From SBBV01 sp036555425 (GTDB taxonomy: Bacteria; Pseudomonadota; Alphaproteobacteria; Bin65), in contig DATBLL010000080.1 in the NCBI GenBank assembly GCA_036555425.1, forward strand, positions 6,324-70,323: 64,000 nucleotides of DNA, written 5' to 3'. Positions 1 to 8,901 of this stretch are shown here, piece by piece. A program made the translations under genes and the position numbers. The notes under the pieces are model-generated. The model was not told the DNA's origin. It saw only the letters and a program-made list of their open reading frames with translations, and ran no database searches. The first letter of the stretch is position 1, and each line of letters opens with the position of its first letter.

Positions 1-192
1 GCCCTGTTCCAGCGGCTCAACGCCGAGGGCATCACCGTCATCCTGGTGACGCACGACGAGCACGTGGCCGCGCATGCAAGGCGCATCCTGCGCTTCCGCG
101 ACGGCAGGCTCGTCGCCGACGAGGCCGTGGCCGAGCCCATCCGCGCGGCCGAGGCCGTGGCGCAGATGCAGCCGATGCCGGAGGCCGCATGA
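1..192 (+). CDS. ABC transporter ATP-binding protein, MacB/LolD type (C-terminal part)
   Basis: This is the last 63 codons of a gene that begins before the window. The frame reads to a TGA at 190-192 and contains the end of an ABC ATPase: the hydrophobic strand VILVTHD with the H-loop histidine (residue 18 of the fragment), then the LRFRDGRL stretch that closes MacB/LolD-type ATPases. The next gene starts at 189, so stop and start overlap (ATGA), which indicates translational coupling to the permease. The role as energy source for the adjacent MacB-like exporter is inferred from family and order. Walker A and signature motifs lie outside the window. Confidence 0.88.
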   Translation, partial: ALFQRLNAEGITVILVTHDEHVAAHARRILRFRDGRLVADEAVAEPIRAAEAVAQMQPMPEAA

Positions 193-1421
193 CCTACGCC
201 GATTGCATCCGCGCCGCCGTCACGGCCCTTCGCGCCAATCTACTGCGCAGCATCCTCACCTCGCTCGGCATCATCATCGGCATCTCGTCAGTGATCGCGA
301 TGGTCGCGATCGGCGCTGGCGCCGAATCGCAGATCAAGGCCTCGATCGAGAGCCTGGGCTCCAACATCATGATCGTGCTGAACGGTTCGCGCACCACCGG
401 CGGCGCGCGCGGCGGCACCGGCAGCAACATCACGCTCACCGAGGAGGACGCCCAGGCGCTGCAGCGCGACGTGCCCTCCGTCGAGGTGGCGGCGCCCTCG
501 GTCCAGGGCCGCTTCCAGCTCGTCTCCGGCAACACCAACTGGTCGACCAGCGTCCTCGGCATCAGCGAGGACTACATGACCGCGCGCAACTGGCAGATCG
601 ACCAGGGCCGCGCCTTCAACGAAACCGAATTCAAGAGCGCGGGGAAGGTCGTGCTCATCGGCTCGACCGTGGCCGAGCGCTTGTTCCCGGGCGAGGACCC
701 GATCGGCAAGGTGATCCGCATCAACAAGGTGCCGGTGCAGATCGTGGGCACGCTCGCGACCAAGGGCCAGACGCCGTTCGGCCAGGATCAGGATGACACC
801 GCCTTCATCCCGATGAGCACGGCCAAGAAGCGCGTGCTCGGCGGCCGCTGGGTGAAGAGCAACCTCGTCGGCCAGATCACGGTCAAGGTTCGCGACGCCG
901 AGAACGTGGCCGAGGCGGAGACGCAGGTCGCGACCCTGCTGCGCCAGCGCCACCGCATCGGCGAGGGCGCGCAGGACGATTTCAACATCCGCAACATCTC
1001 GCAGTTCCTCGCGGCGCGCGCCGAATCGACGCGCGTGATGGGCATCCTGCTCGCCTCGGTCGCCGCCATCTCGCTCGTGGTCGGCGGCATCGGCATCATG
1101 AACATCATGCTCGTCTCGGTGACCGAGCGGACGCGCGAGATCGGCCTGCGCATGGCCTTGGGCGCGCGCCGGCGCGACATCCTCACCCAGTTCGTGGTGG
1201 AGGCGATCACGCTCTCGCTCTTGGGCGGCCTCATCGGCGTGGCGCTCGGCATCGGCGGCTCGCACCTCATCGCCCAGACCGGCGATTGGCCGGTCTTGAT
1301 CGAGCCGCAAGCCATCGGCATGGCCGTGGGCTTCTCCGCCGCCGTCGGCGTCTTCTTCGGCTTCTACCCGGCGCGGAAAGCCTCCAAGCTCGATCCCATC
1401 GACGCCCTCAGATACGAATAG
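189..1421 (+). CDS. ABC transporter permease, MacB/FtsX type
   Basis: A 410-residue inner-membrane permease. One hydrophobic segment lies near residues 21-43, a large periplasmic domain (MacB_PCD type) follows to about residue 280, and three further membrane segments lie near 281-305, 334-357 and 374-392; this four-helix layout with the conserved TERTREIGLRMALGARRRDI loop is typical of FtsX/MacB permeases. Such proteins work with a cytoplasmic ATPase (the preceding gene, overlapping by 4 bp) and often a periplasmic adaptor to export lipoproteins, peptides or drugs. The substrate cannot be told from sequence. The length is that of a stand-alone permease rather than the fused MacB. Confidence 0.9.
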   Translation: MTYADCIRAAVTALRANLLRSILTSLGIIIGISSVIAMVAIGAGAESQIKASIESLGSNIMIVLNGSRTTGGARGGTGSNITLTEEDAQALQRDVPSVEVAAPSVQGRFQLVSGNTNWSTSVLGISEDYMTARNWQIDQGRAFNETEFKSAGKVVLIGSTVAERLFPGEDPIGKVIRINKVPVQIVGTLATKGQTPFGQDQDDTAFIPMSTAKKRVLGGRWVKSNLVGQITVKVRDAENVAEAETQVATLLRQRHRIGEGAQDDFNIRNISQFLAARAESTRVMGILLASVAAISLVVGGIGIMNIMLVSVTERTREIGLRMALGARRRDILTQFVVEAITLSLLGGLIGVALGIGGSHLIAQTGDWPVLIEPQAIGMAVGFSAAVGVFFGFYPARKASKLDPIDALRYE

Positions 1422-1500
1422 CCGAGGCGGGGCCGATTGCGGCGCCGGGGCCGCTCGGGCACAATCCTTGCAACAAGCCGCTTTCGGGAGGACGACGACG

Positions 1501-3213
1501 ATGGACGCCCCCGCGCCTGCCTTTCCCTGGCTGAAGCGCTATCCGGCGAACGTCAAATGGGACCAGACGTTCGAGCTTAAGCCGCTCACCCACAACATCG
1601 ACCAGGCGGTAGAGCGCTTCGCCGACCGCCCTGCGCTCGATTTCCTCGACAAGAAGTACACCTATCGCCAGCTCGGCGACCTCGTCGCGCGCGCCGCCAA
1701 GGGCTTCCAGCGCCTCGGCGTGAAGAAGGGCACGAAGGTCGGCCTCTTCCTGCCCAACTGTCCGCATTTCGTCATCGGCTACTACGGCATCCTGAAGGCC
1801 GGCGGCACGGTCGTGAACTACTCGCCGCTCTATTCCGAGCCGGAGCTCAGGCACCAGATCGAGGATTCCGACACCGACATCATGGTGACCTTGGGCCTCA
1901 AGGTCCTCTACCCCAAGATGAACGCGCTGCTCGGCACGACCCGGCTCAAGACCATCGTCGTCGGCGGCATCCAGGATGCGCTGCCGTTCCCGAAGAATCT
2001 TCTCTATCCCATCGCCAAGAAGGCCGATCAGGCCGAGATCGCCTGGGACGCGCGCCACGTGCGCTTCAAGGACCTCGTCAAGAACGACGGTGCCTATCAG
2101 CCGGTCGCGATCGATCCCAAGGCAGACATCGCCGTGCTGCAATACACCGGCGGCACGACCGGGCTGCCCAAGGGCGCCATGCTCACCCACTACAATCTCT
2201 GGTCCAACACCGAGCAGGCGCGCGCCTGGTTCCCGACCGCCAAGGAAGGCCACGAGCGGATGATGGGCGTGCTGCCCTTCTTCCACGTGTTCGCGATGAC
2301 CTCGGTGATGAACTGCGCGATCCGCATCGGCGCCGAGATCATCATGCTGCCGCGCTTCGAACTCGAGGCGGTAATGAAGATCATCCCCAAGAAGCGCCCG
2401 ACGATCTTCCATGGCGTGCCGACGATGTACGTGGCGATCTCGGGCCACAAGGACGCCGGCACCACCGACATGACCTCGATCCAGGGCTGCATTTCGGGGG
2501 GTGCGCCGCTGCCGGTCGAGGTGAAGCAGAAATTCGAGAAGAACACCGGCGGCACGCTGGTCGAGGGCTATGGGCTCACCGAGAGTTCGCCCATCGCCTG
2601 CTGCAATCCCGTCGACGGCCTCAACAAGACCGGCTCGATCGGCCTGCCGGTGCCGGCGACGAAGATCGTCATCACCGACCGCGAGGACCCGCACAAAGTG
2701 CTGCCCTATGGCGAGCGCGGCGAGCTCTGCATCGAGGGCCCGCAGGTGATGACGGGCTATTGGAAGAATCCCGAGGCCAGCGCCAAGACGCTCATGGACG
2801 GCCGCCTCCACACCGGCGACGTCGCCTATATCGACGTGGACGGCTACGTCTTCATCGTCGACCGCTTGAAGGACATGATCGCGGTGGGCGGCTTCAAGGT
2901 GTTCCCGCGCATGGTCGAGGAGCGCATCTACGAGCATCCGTCGATCGAGGAGTGCACGGTCATCGGCGTGCCCGACGATTATCACGGCGAGGCGGTGAAG
3001 GCGTTCGTCAAGCTGCGCGCCGGCACCAGCGCCACCGAGCACGAGCTCATCGATTTCGTCAAAGACAAGCTCGGCAAGCACGAGCTGCCGCGCGAAATCG
3101 AAATCCGCGCCCAGCTGCCGAAGACGATGATCGGCAAGCTCTCGAAGAAAGAGCTGGTCGAGGAAGAGCGCAAGAAATACGCGGAGAAGAAGAAGGCCAA
3201 GGCCGGCGCGTGA
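1501..3213 (+). CDS. long-chain fatty acid--CoA ligase (AMP-forming)
   Basis: A 570-residue acyl-adenylate-forming enzyme that activates a fatty acid with ATP and CoA. The phosphate-binding motif YTGGTTGLPKG lies near residue 214, the EGYGLTESSP adenylate motif near 355, the DRLKDMIAVGG hinge near 455, and the catalytic lysine in the PKTMIGKLSKKEL tail. Length and order match FadD-type ligases. The ATG at 1501 is preferred over the upstream TTG at 1468 because GGGAGGA sits directly before it. The acyltransferase gene follows after 56 bp, so the pair could feed activated acyl chains into phospholipid. The preferred chain length is unknown. Confidence 0.9.
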   Translation: MDAPAPAFPWLKRYPANVKWDQTFELKPLTHNIDQAVERFADRPALDFLDKKYTYRQLGDLVARAAKGFQRLGVKKGTKVGLFLPNCPHFVIGYYGILKAGGTVVNYSPLYSEPELRHQIEDSDTDIMVTLGLKVLYPKMNALLGTTRLKTIVVGGIQDALPFPKNLLYPIAKKADQAEIAWDARHVRFKDLVKNDGAYQPVAIDPKADIAVLQYTGGTTGLPKGAMLTHYNLWSNTEQARAWFPTAKEGHERMMGVLPFFHVFAMTSVMNCAIRIGAEIIMLPRFELEAVMKIIPKKRPTIFHGVPTMYVAISGHKDAGTTDMTSIQGCISGGAPLPVEVKQKFEKNTGGTLVEGYGLTESSPIACCNPVDGLNKTGSIGLPVPATKIVITDREDPHKVLPYGERGELCIEGPQVMTGYWKNPEASAKTLMDGRLHTGDVAYIDVDGYVFIVDRLKDMIAVGGFKVFPRMVEERIYEHPSIEECTVIGVPDDYHGEAVKAFVKLRAGTSATEHELIDFVKDKLGKHELPREIEIRAQLPKTMIGKLSKKELVEEERKKYAEKKKAKAGA

Positions 3214-3269
3214 GCGCGCGGTGACGCACGCCCTCCCCTTCCCTCCCCCTTGACGGCGGAGCGAAGTCG

Positions 3270-4766
3270 ATGACCGAAGCGGTACCGGTCCCGCTCTGGC
3301 TGCTGATCCTCATCGCGATCTTCGCGGCGTGGGCGGCGCTCGACCGGCTGCTCGTGCCGAGCGTGCGCTGGTTCATCCGCCGGCGCGTCAACCGCGTGCT
3401 CGACGAACTTGGCGCTCGGCTGGATGTCAAAATCCCGGAATTCACGCTGACCAAGCGCCAAGTCCTGATCGACCGGCTCGTGCACGACCGCGCGGTGCAG
3501 ACGGCCGCCGCGCAATACGCGGCCGAGAACAACATGCCCGGCGCCGTCGCGACCGCGACCGTTCAGCGCTACGCGCGCGAAATCGTGCCGGCCTTCAACG
3601 CCTATTTCTATTTCCGCATCGGCTATGCGCTGGCGCGGCGCATCTCGCGCGCCTTCTACCGCGTGCGCCTGGGCTATGCCGACGACGAGGGCCTGCGCCG
3701 CATCGGCACCAATTCCACGCCGGTTTTCGTCATCAACCACCGCAGCAATTTCGACTACGTGCTGGTGGCCTTCCTCGCCATGGAGCGCACCGCCCTCTCC
3801 TACGCGGTCGGCGAATGGGCGCGCATCTGGCCGCTGCAGTCGCTGATCAAGCTCATGGGCGGCTTCTTCGTGCGGCGCAATTCCAAGAATCCGCTCTATC
3901 GCCGCGTGCTCGAGCGCTATGTCCAGATGGCGACCGAGGGCGGCGTGCCGCAGGCGATCTTCCCCGAGGGCGGCCTCTCGCGCGACGGCAAGCTGCGCGA
4001 GCCCAAATTGGGCCTGCTCGACTACATGATGCGCGGCTTCGATCCCGCCGGCGAGCGCGATGTCGCCTTCATCCCGGTCGGCATCAATTACGACCGCGTC
4101 GTCGAGGACCGCACGCTGTTGATGAGCCTCGATCCCGAGGCGCCGAAGCGCGGCAAGCTCTTCGTGCTCGGCACGACGGCGCGCTTCCTGTTGCGCCAGC
4201 TGGGTCTCGCGCTGCGCGGGCGCTGGATGAGCGGCTATGCCTGCGTCAATTTCGGCTCGCCGATTTCGCTCAAGGCCTACATCGCCGAGCGCCGCATCGA
4301 CTTGAAGACGCTTTCGCCCGAGCAGCGCATCGAGCGCGTCAAGGCCCTGGCCGGCGATCTCATCGGCGCGGTCGCGCGCGTCGTCCCGGTGCTGCCGGTG
4401 CCGCTGGTCGCCGCCGTCTTCCGCCGGCGCGGCACGCTCCTGCTGGACGGCGGCGACGTGAAGGCCGCGGCGCTCGACATCATGCGGGAGCTCGACCGCG
4501 CCGGCGCCATCACCTACCTCCCGCGCGCTGACCGCGACTACGCGATCGCGCTCGGCCTCGAAATGCTGAAGATCCGCCACCTCGTCGAGGAGGAGGACGG
4601 GCTCCTGCGCATCAACGAAGCGAACCGCCACGTGCTCGACTACTACGCCAGCTCGATCGAGCACCTGCTGCCGCTGGCGGCGGGCGAGGCACCTACAGTG
4701 GCGCCGGTGGCGACATCGATTGCGGCTGCAGCTCCCTCACCGGCCTCTGCCACGGCGCGCGGTTAG
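3270..4766 (+). CDS. glycerolipid acyltransferase (PlsC/PlsB-like)
   Basis: A 498-residue protein with a hydrophobic N-terminus (residues about 8-27) and the acyltransferase block: HRSNFD (the HX4D catalytic motif, His near residue 157) and FPEGGLSRDG (near 231). These are the signature motifs of glycerol-3-phosphate and lysophosphatidate acyltransferases. It is longer than PlsC (about 250) and shorter than PlsB (about 800), and has a long C-terminal region of unknown role, so I do not assign the sn-1 or sn-2 step. It probably acts at the inner membrane. Located just downstream of the acyl-CoA ligase on the same strand. Confidence 0.82.
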   Translation: MTEAVPVPLWLLILIAIFAAWAALDRLLVPSVRWFIRRRVNRVLDELGARLDVKIPEFTLTKRQVLIDRLVHDRAVQTAAAQYAAENNMPGAVATATVQRYAREIVPAFNAYFYFRIGYALARRISRAFYRVRLGYADDEGLRRIGTNSTPVFVINHRSNFDYVLVAFLAMERTALSYAVGEWARIWPLQSLIKLMGGFFVRRNSKNPLYRRVLERYVQMATEGGVPQAIFPEGGLSRDGKLREPKLGLLDYMMRGFDPAGERDVAFIPVGINYDRVVEDRTLLMSLDPEAPKRGKLFVLGTTARFLLRQLGLALRGRWMSGYACVNFGSPISLKAYIAERRIDLKTLSPEQRIERVKALAGDLIGAVARVVPVLPVPLVAAVFRRRGTLLLDGGDVKAAALDIMRELDRAGAITYLPRADRDYAIALGLEMLKIRHLVEEEDGLLRINEANRHVLDYYASSIEHLLPLAAGEAPTVAPVATSIAAAAPSPASATARG

Positions 4767-4776
4767 CGCCGGCCGC

Positions 4777-5004
4777 TCAGAACGGGCAATCGCTCCGCTC
4801 GCACCGCTTGGCGCCGCGCTCGGGGACGTAGGTGCCGCAGACGCGGCAGGCCACGGTCTTGATATGGCCGAGATTGGGCTGAGATTGCCGCGCGCGTGCC
4901 TCGGCGAGCTCGCGCTGGCGCTGGCTGCGCTTGTAGACCGTCACACCCGCCCAGACGCCCCCGATCACGAGCACGAGCAGAAGAAGCTTCCAAAACGAGA
5001 TCAC
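4777..5004 (-). CDS. small membrane-anchored zinc-ribbon-like protein
   Basis: A 75-residue protein starting at GTG 5004, two bases after the stop of the S49 peptidase gene, so it is likely translated with it. A single membrane segment (residues 4-20) is followed by a basic/helical linker and a C-terminal cysteine cluster (CRVCG ... CERSDC) that looks like a zinc ribbon. The pattern resembles the PP0621-type small conserved proteins of proteobacteria. Function unknown. The gene meets the acyltransferase gene tail to tail with a 10 bp gap. Confidence 0.7.
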   Translation of the reverse strand: MISFWKLLLLVLVIGGVWAGVTVYKRSQRQRELAEARARQSQPNLGHIKTVACRVCGTYVPERGAKRCERSDCPF

Positions 5005-5005
5005 G

Positions 5006-5839
5006 TCACAAGCCGAAACGCGACCAGAGGAAGCGTTCCTCGAGCGTGGCGACGAGGCCGGCGGCGAAGCCGGCGCCTAACAGTTCGGGCGCCTCGCGCT
5101 CGATGCCGAGGCCGAGGCGGCGGCGCAGCCAGCTCGTGCGCTCACCCACCGGCACGATGCGCACGTCCTGGCCGAAGCGGTCCATGATCACCGCGCGCAT
5201 GTCGGCGAGGCCGTCGATGAGGCCGATCTCGTGCGCCCGGCGGCCGGTCCAGAAATCGCCGTTGAAGAGCTGCTCCTCGGCGAGGCGCAGCTTGCGCCCG
5301 CGGCGCGAGCGCACCAGCGTCTTGAAGCTCTCGTGCACCTCGGCCTGGATCGCCTTCAGGCGCGAGACGTCGTGCGCATCTTCGGGCAGGAAGGGATCGA
5401 GCGCGGCCTTGTGCTCGCCCGAGGTGTGCACGCGCCGCTCGACGCCCAAGCGCTTCATCGCCTCGGTGAAGCCGAACGAGGCGCTGATGACGCCGATCGA
5501 GCCCACGATCGAGTTCTCGTCGGCGTAGATCTCGTCGCCGGCGCAGGCCAGCCAATAGCCGCCCGAGGCCGCCACCTCCTCGATGAAGACCAGCACCGGC
5601 ACGTCCTTCTTGCGCGCGAGCTGGCGGATGCGGCGGAAGATGAGCGCCGCCTGCACCGGCGAGCCGCCCGGCGAGTTTACCGCCAGCGCCACCGCGCGGA
5701 GGCGCCTCGGCTGAAACGCGCGCTCCAACTGCCCCGCCATGCCGCGCAGCGAGAGCCCGCGCCGGAGCGGCCCGATCTGGCCGATGATGCCCGACAGGCG
5801 CACGACGGTGACGATGGGGGCGGAGGAGAAGAGGGGCAT
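5006..5839 (-). CDS. S49 family peptidase (SppA/SohB-like)
   Basis: A 277-residue ClpP-fold protease. The catalytic serine is in EVAASGGYW (Ser92) and the general-base lysine in SGEHKAALD (Lys144); the 52-residue spacing is that of the short bacterial SppA/SohB enzymes, which degrade signal peptides or process membrane proteins. I see the PGGS oxyanion region at residues 57-60 but no clear N-terminal membrane segment. The frame is open far upstream, but the ATG at 5839 starts the conserved part and the upstream extension overlaps the antisense coding of the methyltransferase gene. It lies in the conserved alphaproteobacterial block with the DUF2007/TrmN gene and ispB. Confidence 0.88.
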   Translation of the reverse strand: MPLFSSAPIVTVVRLSGIIGQIGPLRRGLSLRGMAGQLERAFQPRRLRAVALAVNSPGGSPVQAALIFRRIRQLARKKDVPVLVFIEEVAASGGYWLACAGDEIYADENSIVGSIGVISASFGFTEAMKRLGVERRVHTSGEHKAALDPFLPEDAHDVSRLKAIQAEVHESFKTLVRSRRGRKLRLAEEQLFNGDFWTGRRAHEIGLIDGLADMRAVIMDRFGQDVRIVPVGERTSWLRRRLGLGIEREAPELLGAGFAAGLVATLEERFLWSRFGL

Positions 5840-5958
5840 TGCGATTGCGGTTGAGGCTGCCGGAAATCTAGGCCTTCGGCGCCCTTGCGCCAAGCGGACG
5901 GGCCCTGGCGGCGCTCGCGCCGTGGGCCGCCAACTACGCCGATATCGTTGATTTATCC

Positions 5959-6933
5959 CTAAACGCCGAAATCGAGCGCGCCGCCATCGCCCAGCACCGC
6001 CTGGGCGCCCGCCGTGTATTTCCCATCCGCCTCGTGCAGCACGAGGCCGGGCAGCATCGTGGTGCCGGTGCGGATGCCCTTCCGCGCGCGGAGGATGAGG
6101 CGCTTGGCGGGGCGGCCGGCTTTGGGCCAGAGCGGCAGGATCGCGATCTCGCCGGCTCTTCCCTTGAGCAGCGCCACGATCTCGTCGAGGCGGTCGGCGC
6201 GGTGGATGACGACGAGGGCGCCCTTGGGCTTCACGAAATCCAGCGCCGCGCCGAGCCAGACGCGGAGATCGGCTTCGGCTTCTTCGTTGGCGCGCTGCCT
6301 CGCGGCGTCGGGCGAGGGCGTGCCGCTGCCTTCGGCGCGGTAGGGCGGGTTCAGCATCACGGCGTCGAAGCTTTCGGGTCGCAATTCCTTGGGTGGTGCC
6401 GCGACGTTGCCGACGACGAAAACGACGCGCTCGCTGACGCCGTTCTCGGCGGCGTTGGTGCGCGCCAGCGCCACCAGCGCCGGATCGATCTCGAGGCCGG
6501 TGACGCGGCATTCGGGCACGCGGCGCGCGAGGCACAGCGCGGCGGCGCCGGCGCCGGCGCCGAGATCGAGCACGTGGTCGCCGGGGCGCGTCGGCACCGC
6601 GGCGGCGAGCAGCACCGGATCGATCGCGGCACGATAGCCCTCGGCCGGCTGGTAGAAGATCACCTTGCCGCCCAAGAGGCTGTCGGCCGTCGTCGCCACT
6701 CTGTCGACCACGATGCCTTCGACCACCGCCTGCTCCGGCCCGGCTTCGAGGATCGCTTTCGCGGCAGCGTGCTCATCTTCGGACACCAGCACGCGCCGCG
6801 GCAGGATGCCGAGGCTGCCCTCGATGATGCTCATGTGCTGGTCGAGCAGCAGCGCGTGGATGCCAGCGTCGCCCAATGCCGCCATCAGCCAGGAGATGAA
6901 GACCGGATCGTTGCTGCGGACGAGTTCTTTCAT
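5959..6933 (-). CDS. DUF2007–TrmN6-type methyltransferase fusion
   Basis: A 324-residue protein in one uninterrupted frame. Residues 1-68 form a DUF2007 (putative signal-transducing) domain, with LVRSNDPVFISWL and LPRRVLVSEDE stretches. The rest is a class I SAM-dependent methyltransferase: LDLGAGAGAAAL (about 122-132) binds SAM, and NPPY (195-198) is the catalytic motif of N6-adenine methylases such as tRNA1(Val) A37 methyltransferase TrmN. The ATG at 6933 begins the DUF2007 domain; the frame remains open to 7044 but that part has no family match. From general knowledge the two domains are usually separate neighbouring genes in related bacteria, so the fusion is notable. Divergent from ispB. 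Confidence 0.85.
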   Translation of the reverse strand: MKELVRSNDPVFISWLMAALGDAGIHALLLDQHMSIIEGSLGILPRRVLVSEDEHAAAKAILEAGPEQAVVEGIVVDRVATTADSLLGGKVIFYQPAEGYRAAIDPVLLAAAVPTRPGDHVLDLGAGAGAAALCLARRVPECRVTGLEIDPALVALARTNAAENGVSERVVFVVGNVAAPPKELRPESFDAVMLNPPYRAEGSGTPSPDAARQRANEEAEADLRVWLGAALDFVKPKGALVVIHRADRLDEIVALLKGRAGEIAILPLWPKAGRPAKRLILRARKGIRTGTTMLPGLVLHEADGKYTAGAQAVLGDGGALDFGV

Positions 6934-7058
6934 CGCGCTGATTTTGCTCGCGGATTCGTGCCCGAGAAAGGCGGCGGCGCGCGCATAGGCGCCCTTGACC
7001 GCATGCCGCCGGTGAGTATGTGCTAGCGGCAAGGGGCTCCACAAGGCGAGGAAGGCAC

Positions 7059-8084
7059 GTGGCCGTCATCGTTCCGCTCGAAGGCGAACGCCGCAGCGCC
7101 GCCGTCCGGCCGACGCTCGACGCGATCAACGCGCTCGTCGCCGAGGATCTCAAGGAAGTGAACGCGCTCATCCTCCGGCGGATGGAGAGCTCGGTCCCGC
7201 TCATCCCGCAGATCGCGGGCCACATCGTCGCCGGCGGCGGCAAGCGCATCCGCCCGATCCTGACGCTCGCGACCGCGCGGCTCTGCGGCTATCGGGGCAA
7301 GCGCCAGCTGGGCCTCGCCGCCTGCATCGAGTTCATCCACACCGCGACCTTGCTGCACGACGACGTCGTCGACCAGAGCCGTTTGCGGCGCGGGCGCGAC
7401 ACGGCTAACGCGCTTTGGGGCAACAAGCCCTCGGTGCTGGTCGGCGATTTCCTCTTTTCGCGCGCGTTCCAGATGATGGTGGAAGACGGCTCGCTGCCGG
7501 TCCTGGCCGTGCTCTCACGGGCGTCAGCCCGCATCGCCGAAGGCGAGGTGCAGCAGCTCATGACCGCCAACGATCTTTCCACCAGCGAGAGCACCTATCT
7601 CGAGGTGGTGAAGGGCAAGACCGCGGTGCTGTTCGCCGCCGCCTGCCAGGTGGGCGCCATCGTCGCCGAGCAGTCGCGTGCCGCCGAGGAGGCGATGGAT
7701 TGCTACGGCCTCAATCTCGGCATCGCGTTCCAGCTCGCCGACGACGCCATCGACTACGCCTCGACTAGCGCCACGATGGGCAAGGCCAAGGGCGACGATT
7801 TCCGCGATGGCAAGATCACGCTGCCCGTCATTCTCGCCTATCGCCGCGGCAGCGAGATCGAGCGCGAGTTCTGGCGCCGCACGCTCGAGAAGCAGGAGCA
7901 GAAGGACGGCGACCTCGACCACGCCATCGCCTTGCTCCAGCGCCACCGCGCGATCGAGGACACGGTCGAGCGCGCGCGCCACTACGGCGCCATCGCCCGC
8001 GACGCGCTCGGCCTCTTCCCCGACAACGCCGCCAAGCGCGCCCTCCTCGAAACCATCGATTTCACGATCGAACGCGCCTACTGA
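7059..8084 (+). CDS. ispB: polyprenyl (octaprenyl) diphosphate synthase
   Basis: A 341-residue trans-prenyltransferase that elongates farnesyl diphosphate with isopentenyl diphosphate to the long side chain of ubiquinone. Both aspartate-rich motifs are intact: DDVVD (residues 101-105, followed by RRG) and DDAID (228-232); GGGKRIRP, which binds the pyrophosphate, lies before the first. The GTG at 7059 is chosen because it is preceded by AAGGCGAGGAAGG and gives the family's usual length. Product chain length (C40–C50) cannot be read reliably from sequence. Divergent from the DUF2007–TrmN gene, a common alphaproteobacterial arrangement. Confidence 0.93.
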   Translation: MAVIVPLEGERRSAAVRPTLDAINALVAEDLKEVNALILRRMESSVPLIPQIAGHIVAGGGKRIRPILTLATARLCGYRGKRQLGLAACIEFIHTATLLHDDVVDQSRLRRGRDTANALWGNKPSVLVGDFLFSRAFQMMVEDGSLPVLAVLSRASARIAEGEVQQLMTANDLSTSESTYLEVVKGKTAVLFAAACQVGAIVAEQSRAAEEAMDCYGLNLGIAFQLADDAIDYASTSATMGKAKGDDFRDGKITLPVILAYRRGSEIEREFWRRTLEKQEQKDGDLDHAIALLQRHRAIEDTVERARHYGAIARDALGLFPDNAAKRALLETIDFTIERAY

Positions 8085-8091
8085 GCGCCTT

Positions 8092-8133
8092 CCCTCACTT
8101 CCCATTCGCGAAGCCGCGAATGGGAAGTGAGGG
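8092..8133. repeat. palindromic intergenic repeat, family 2 (short form)
   Basis: Perfect 19-bp arms (8092-8110 and 8115-8133; left arm ccctcacttcccattcgcg) around a 4-base loop. It directly follows ispB and may act as a bidirectional terminator. The same arm sequences bound longer elements at 20363-20510 and 63712-63873. Confidence 0.85.
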
Positions 8134-8209
8134 CCGGCGGCGACGGCATTTCGCCGCTGCGCCCGCGCCTTGCGGCCTCAAGCCCGCAAGGCTATATCAC
8201 CGGCCCCGC

Positions 8210-8286
8210 CGGAGTGTAGCTCAGCCTGGTAGAGCACTAGCTTCGGGAGCTAGGGGCCGGAGGTTCGAATCCTCTCACTCCGACCA
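8210..8286 (+). tRNA. tRNA-Pro (anticodon CGG)
   Basis: A complete 77-nt cloverleaf: acceptor stem CGGAGTG (8210-8216) pairs with CACTCCG, followed by a genome-encoded ACCA end. The anticodon stem CTAGC/GCTAG holds the loop TTCGGGA with anticodon CGG at 8244-8246, reading proline codon CCG. The T arm has GGTTCGAATCC. CCG is an abundant codon in this high-GC genome, so the isoacceptor is expected to be used heavily. Confidence 0.96.
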
Positions 8287-8417
8287 GTTCGGCGACCGCC
8301 TTGGCGGCGGCCAACGCCCTGATCGACAAGCGCTCGATCGGGGCGTTTTGCCGTTTGCGGGGCGCTCGACCGCCTCGGGCACTTCGCGTTAAAAGCGGGC
8401 GGGACCCGGAGCCTGCC

Positions 8418-8744
8418 ATGGCCTCGCGCACGTTCCTGCCGCAAGCGGCCCTCGCCCTCTTCGCGTTCGCCGGCCTTGACGCGCCGGCGCGCGCGCACGA
8501 CGAGTACGATTGGATCCGGAAGGGCGGCTATATGGGCGTGGACGGCACGCGCTGCTGCGGCAAGGACGATTGCGACCAGATTCCCGCCGCGCGCGTCGAG
8601 CGCACGGGCGAGGGCTATGCCCTGCGCGATTACGGGCTGTTCGTCCCGTTCCGCCAGACCCAGACCTCGGAGGACGGCAAGTTCTGGATCTGCCGCGACG
8701 CCAAGGCTATGCGCTGCTTCTTCGCGCCGCCGCCGGGGAGCTGA
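8418..8744 (+). CDS. small secreted cysteine-containing protein of unknown function
   Basis: A 108-residue protein with a signal peptide (hydrophobic stretch 9-20, cleavage likely after the ARA at 24-26). The mature part begins HDEYDWIRKGGY and contains a CCGKDDC cluster plus two later cysteines (WICRDAKAMRC), so it may be disulfide-bonded or bind metal in the periplasm. Similar short HD-x-YDW proteins occur as hypotheticals in Rhizobiales-type genomes. Function unknown. Monocistronic by position. Confidence 0.72.
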   Translation: MASRTFLPQAALALFAFAGLDAPARAHDEYDWIRKGGYMGVDGTRCCGKDDCDQIPAARVERTGEGYALRDYGLFVPFRQTQTSEDGKFWICRDAKAMRCFFAPPPGS

Positions 8745-8785
8745 GTAAGGGAGCTAGGAGGTGGGGAGGCCCGCAGAAATGGTTT

Positions 8786-8882
8786 CCACCACGAAGACAC
8801 GAAGATCACGAAGGAGAATCGTCAGGTGCGCCAAACGCGCGCCGGAATCGTCGGTCTTCGTGTTCTTCGTGTCTTCGTGGTG
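8786..8882. repeat. inverted repeat of the 'accacgaagacacgaag' type
   Basis: Left arm 8786-8812 and right arm 8856-8882 are near-perfect inverted copies (ccacgaagacacgaag core; one or two mismatches) around about 43 bases. RNA from either strand could fold into a long hairpin. It sits between the secreted hypothetical and the isomerase gene. Elements with this core occur in many unrelated bacterial genomes; origin unknown. Confidence 0.8.
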
Positions 8883-8901
8883 ATAGGCCTTGCTTCCGGC
8901 A

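Noticed and set aside
1408..4664. Two long minus-strand frames (1408-3081 and 2982-4664)
   Set aside because: They are shadows of the acyl-CoA ligase and acyltransferase genes.
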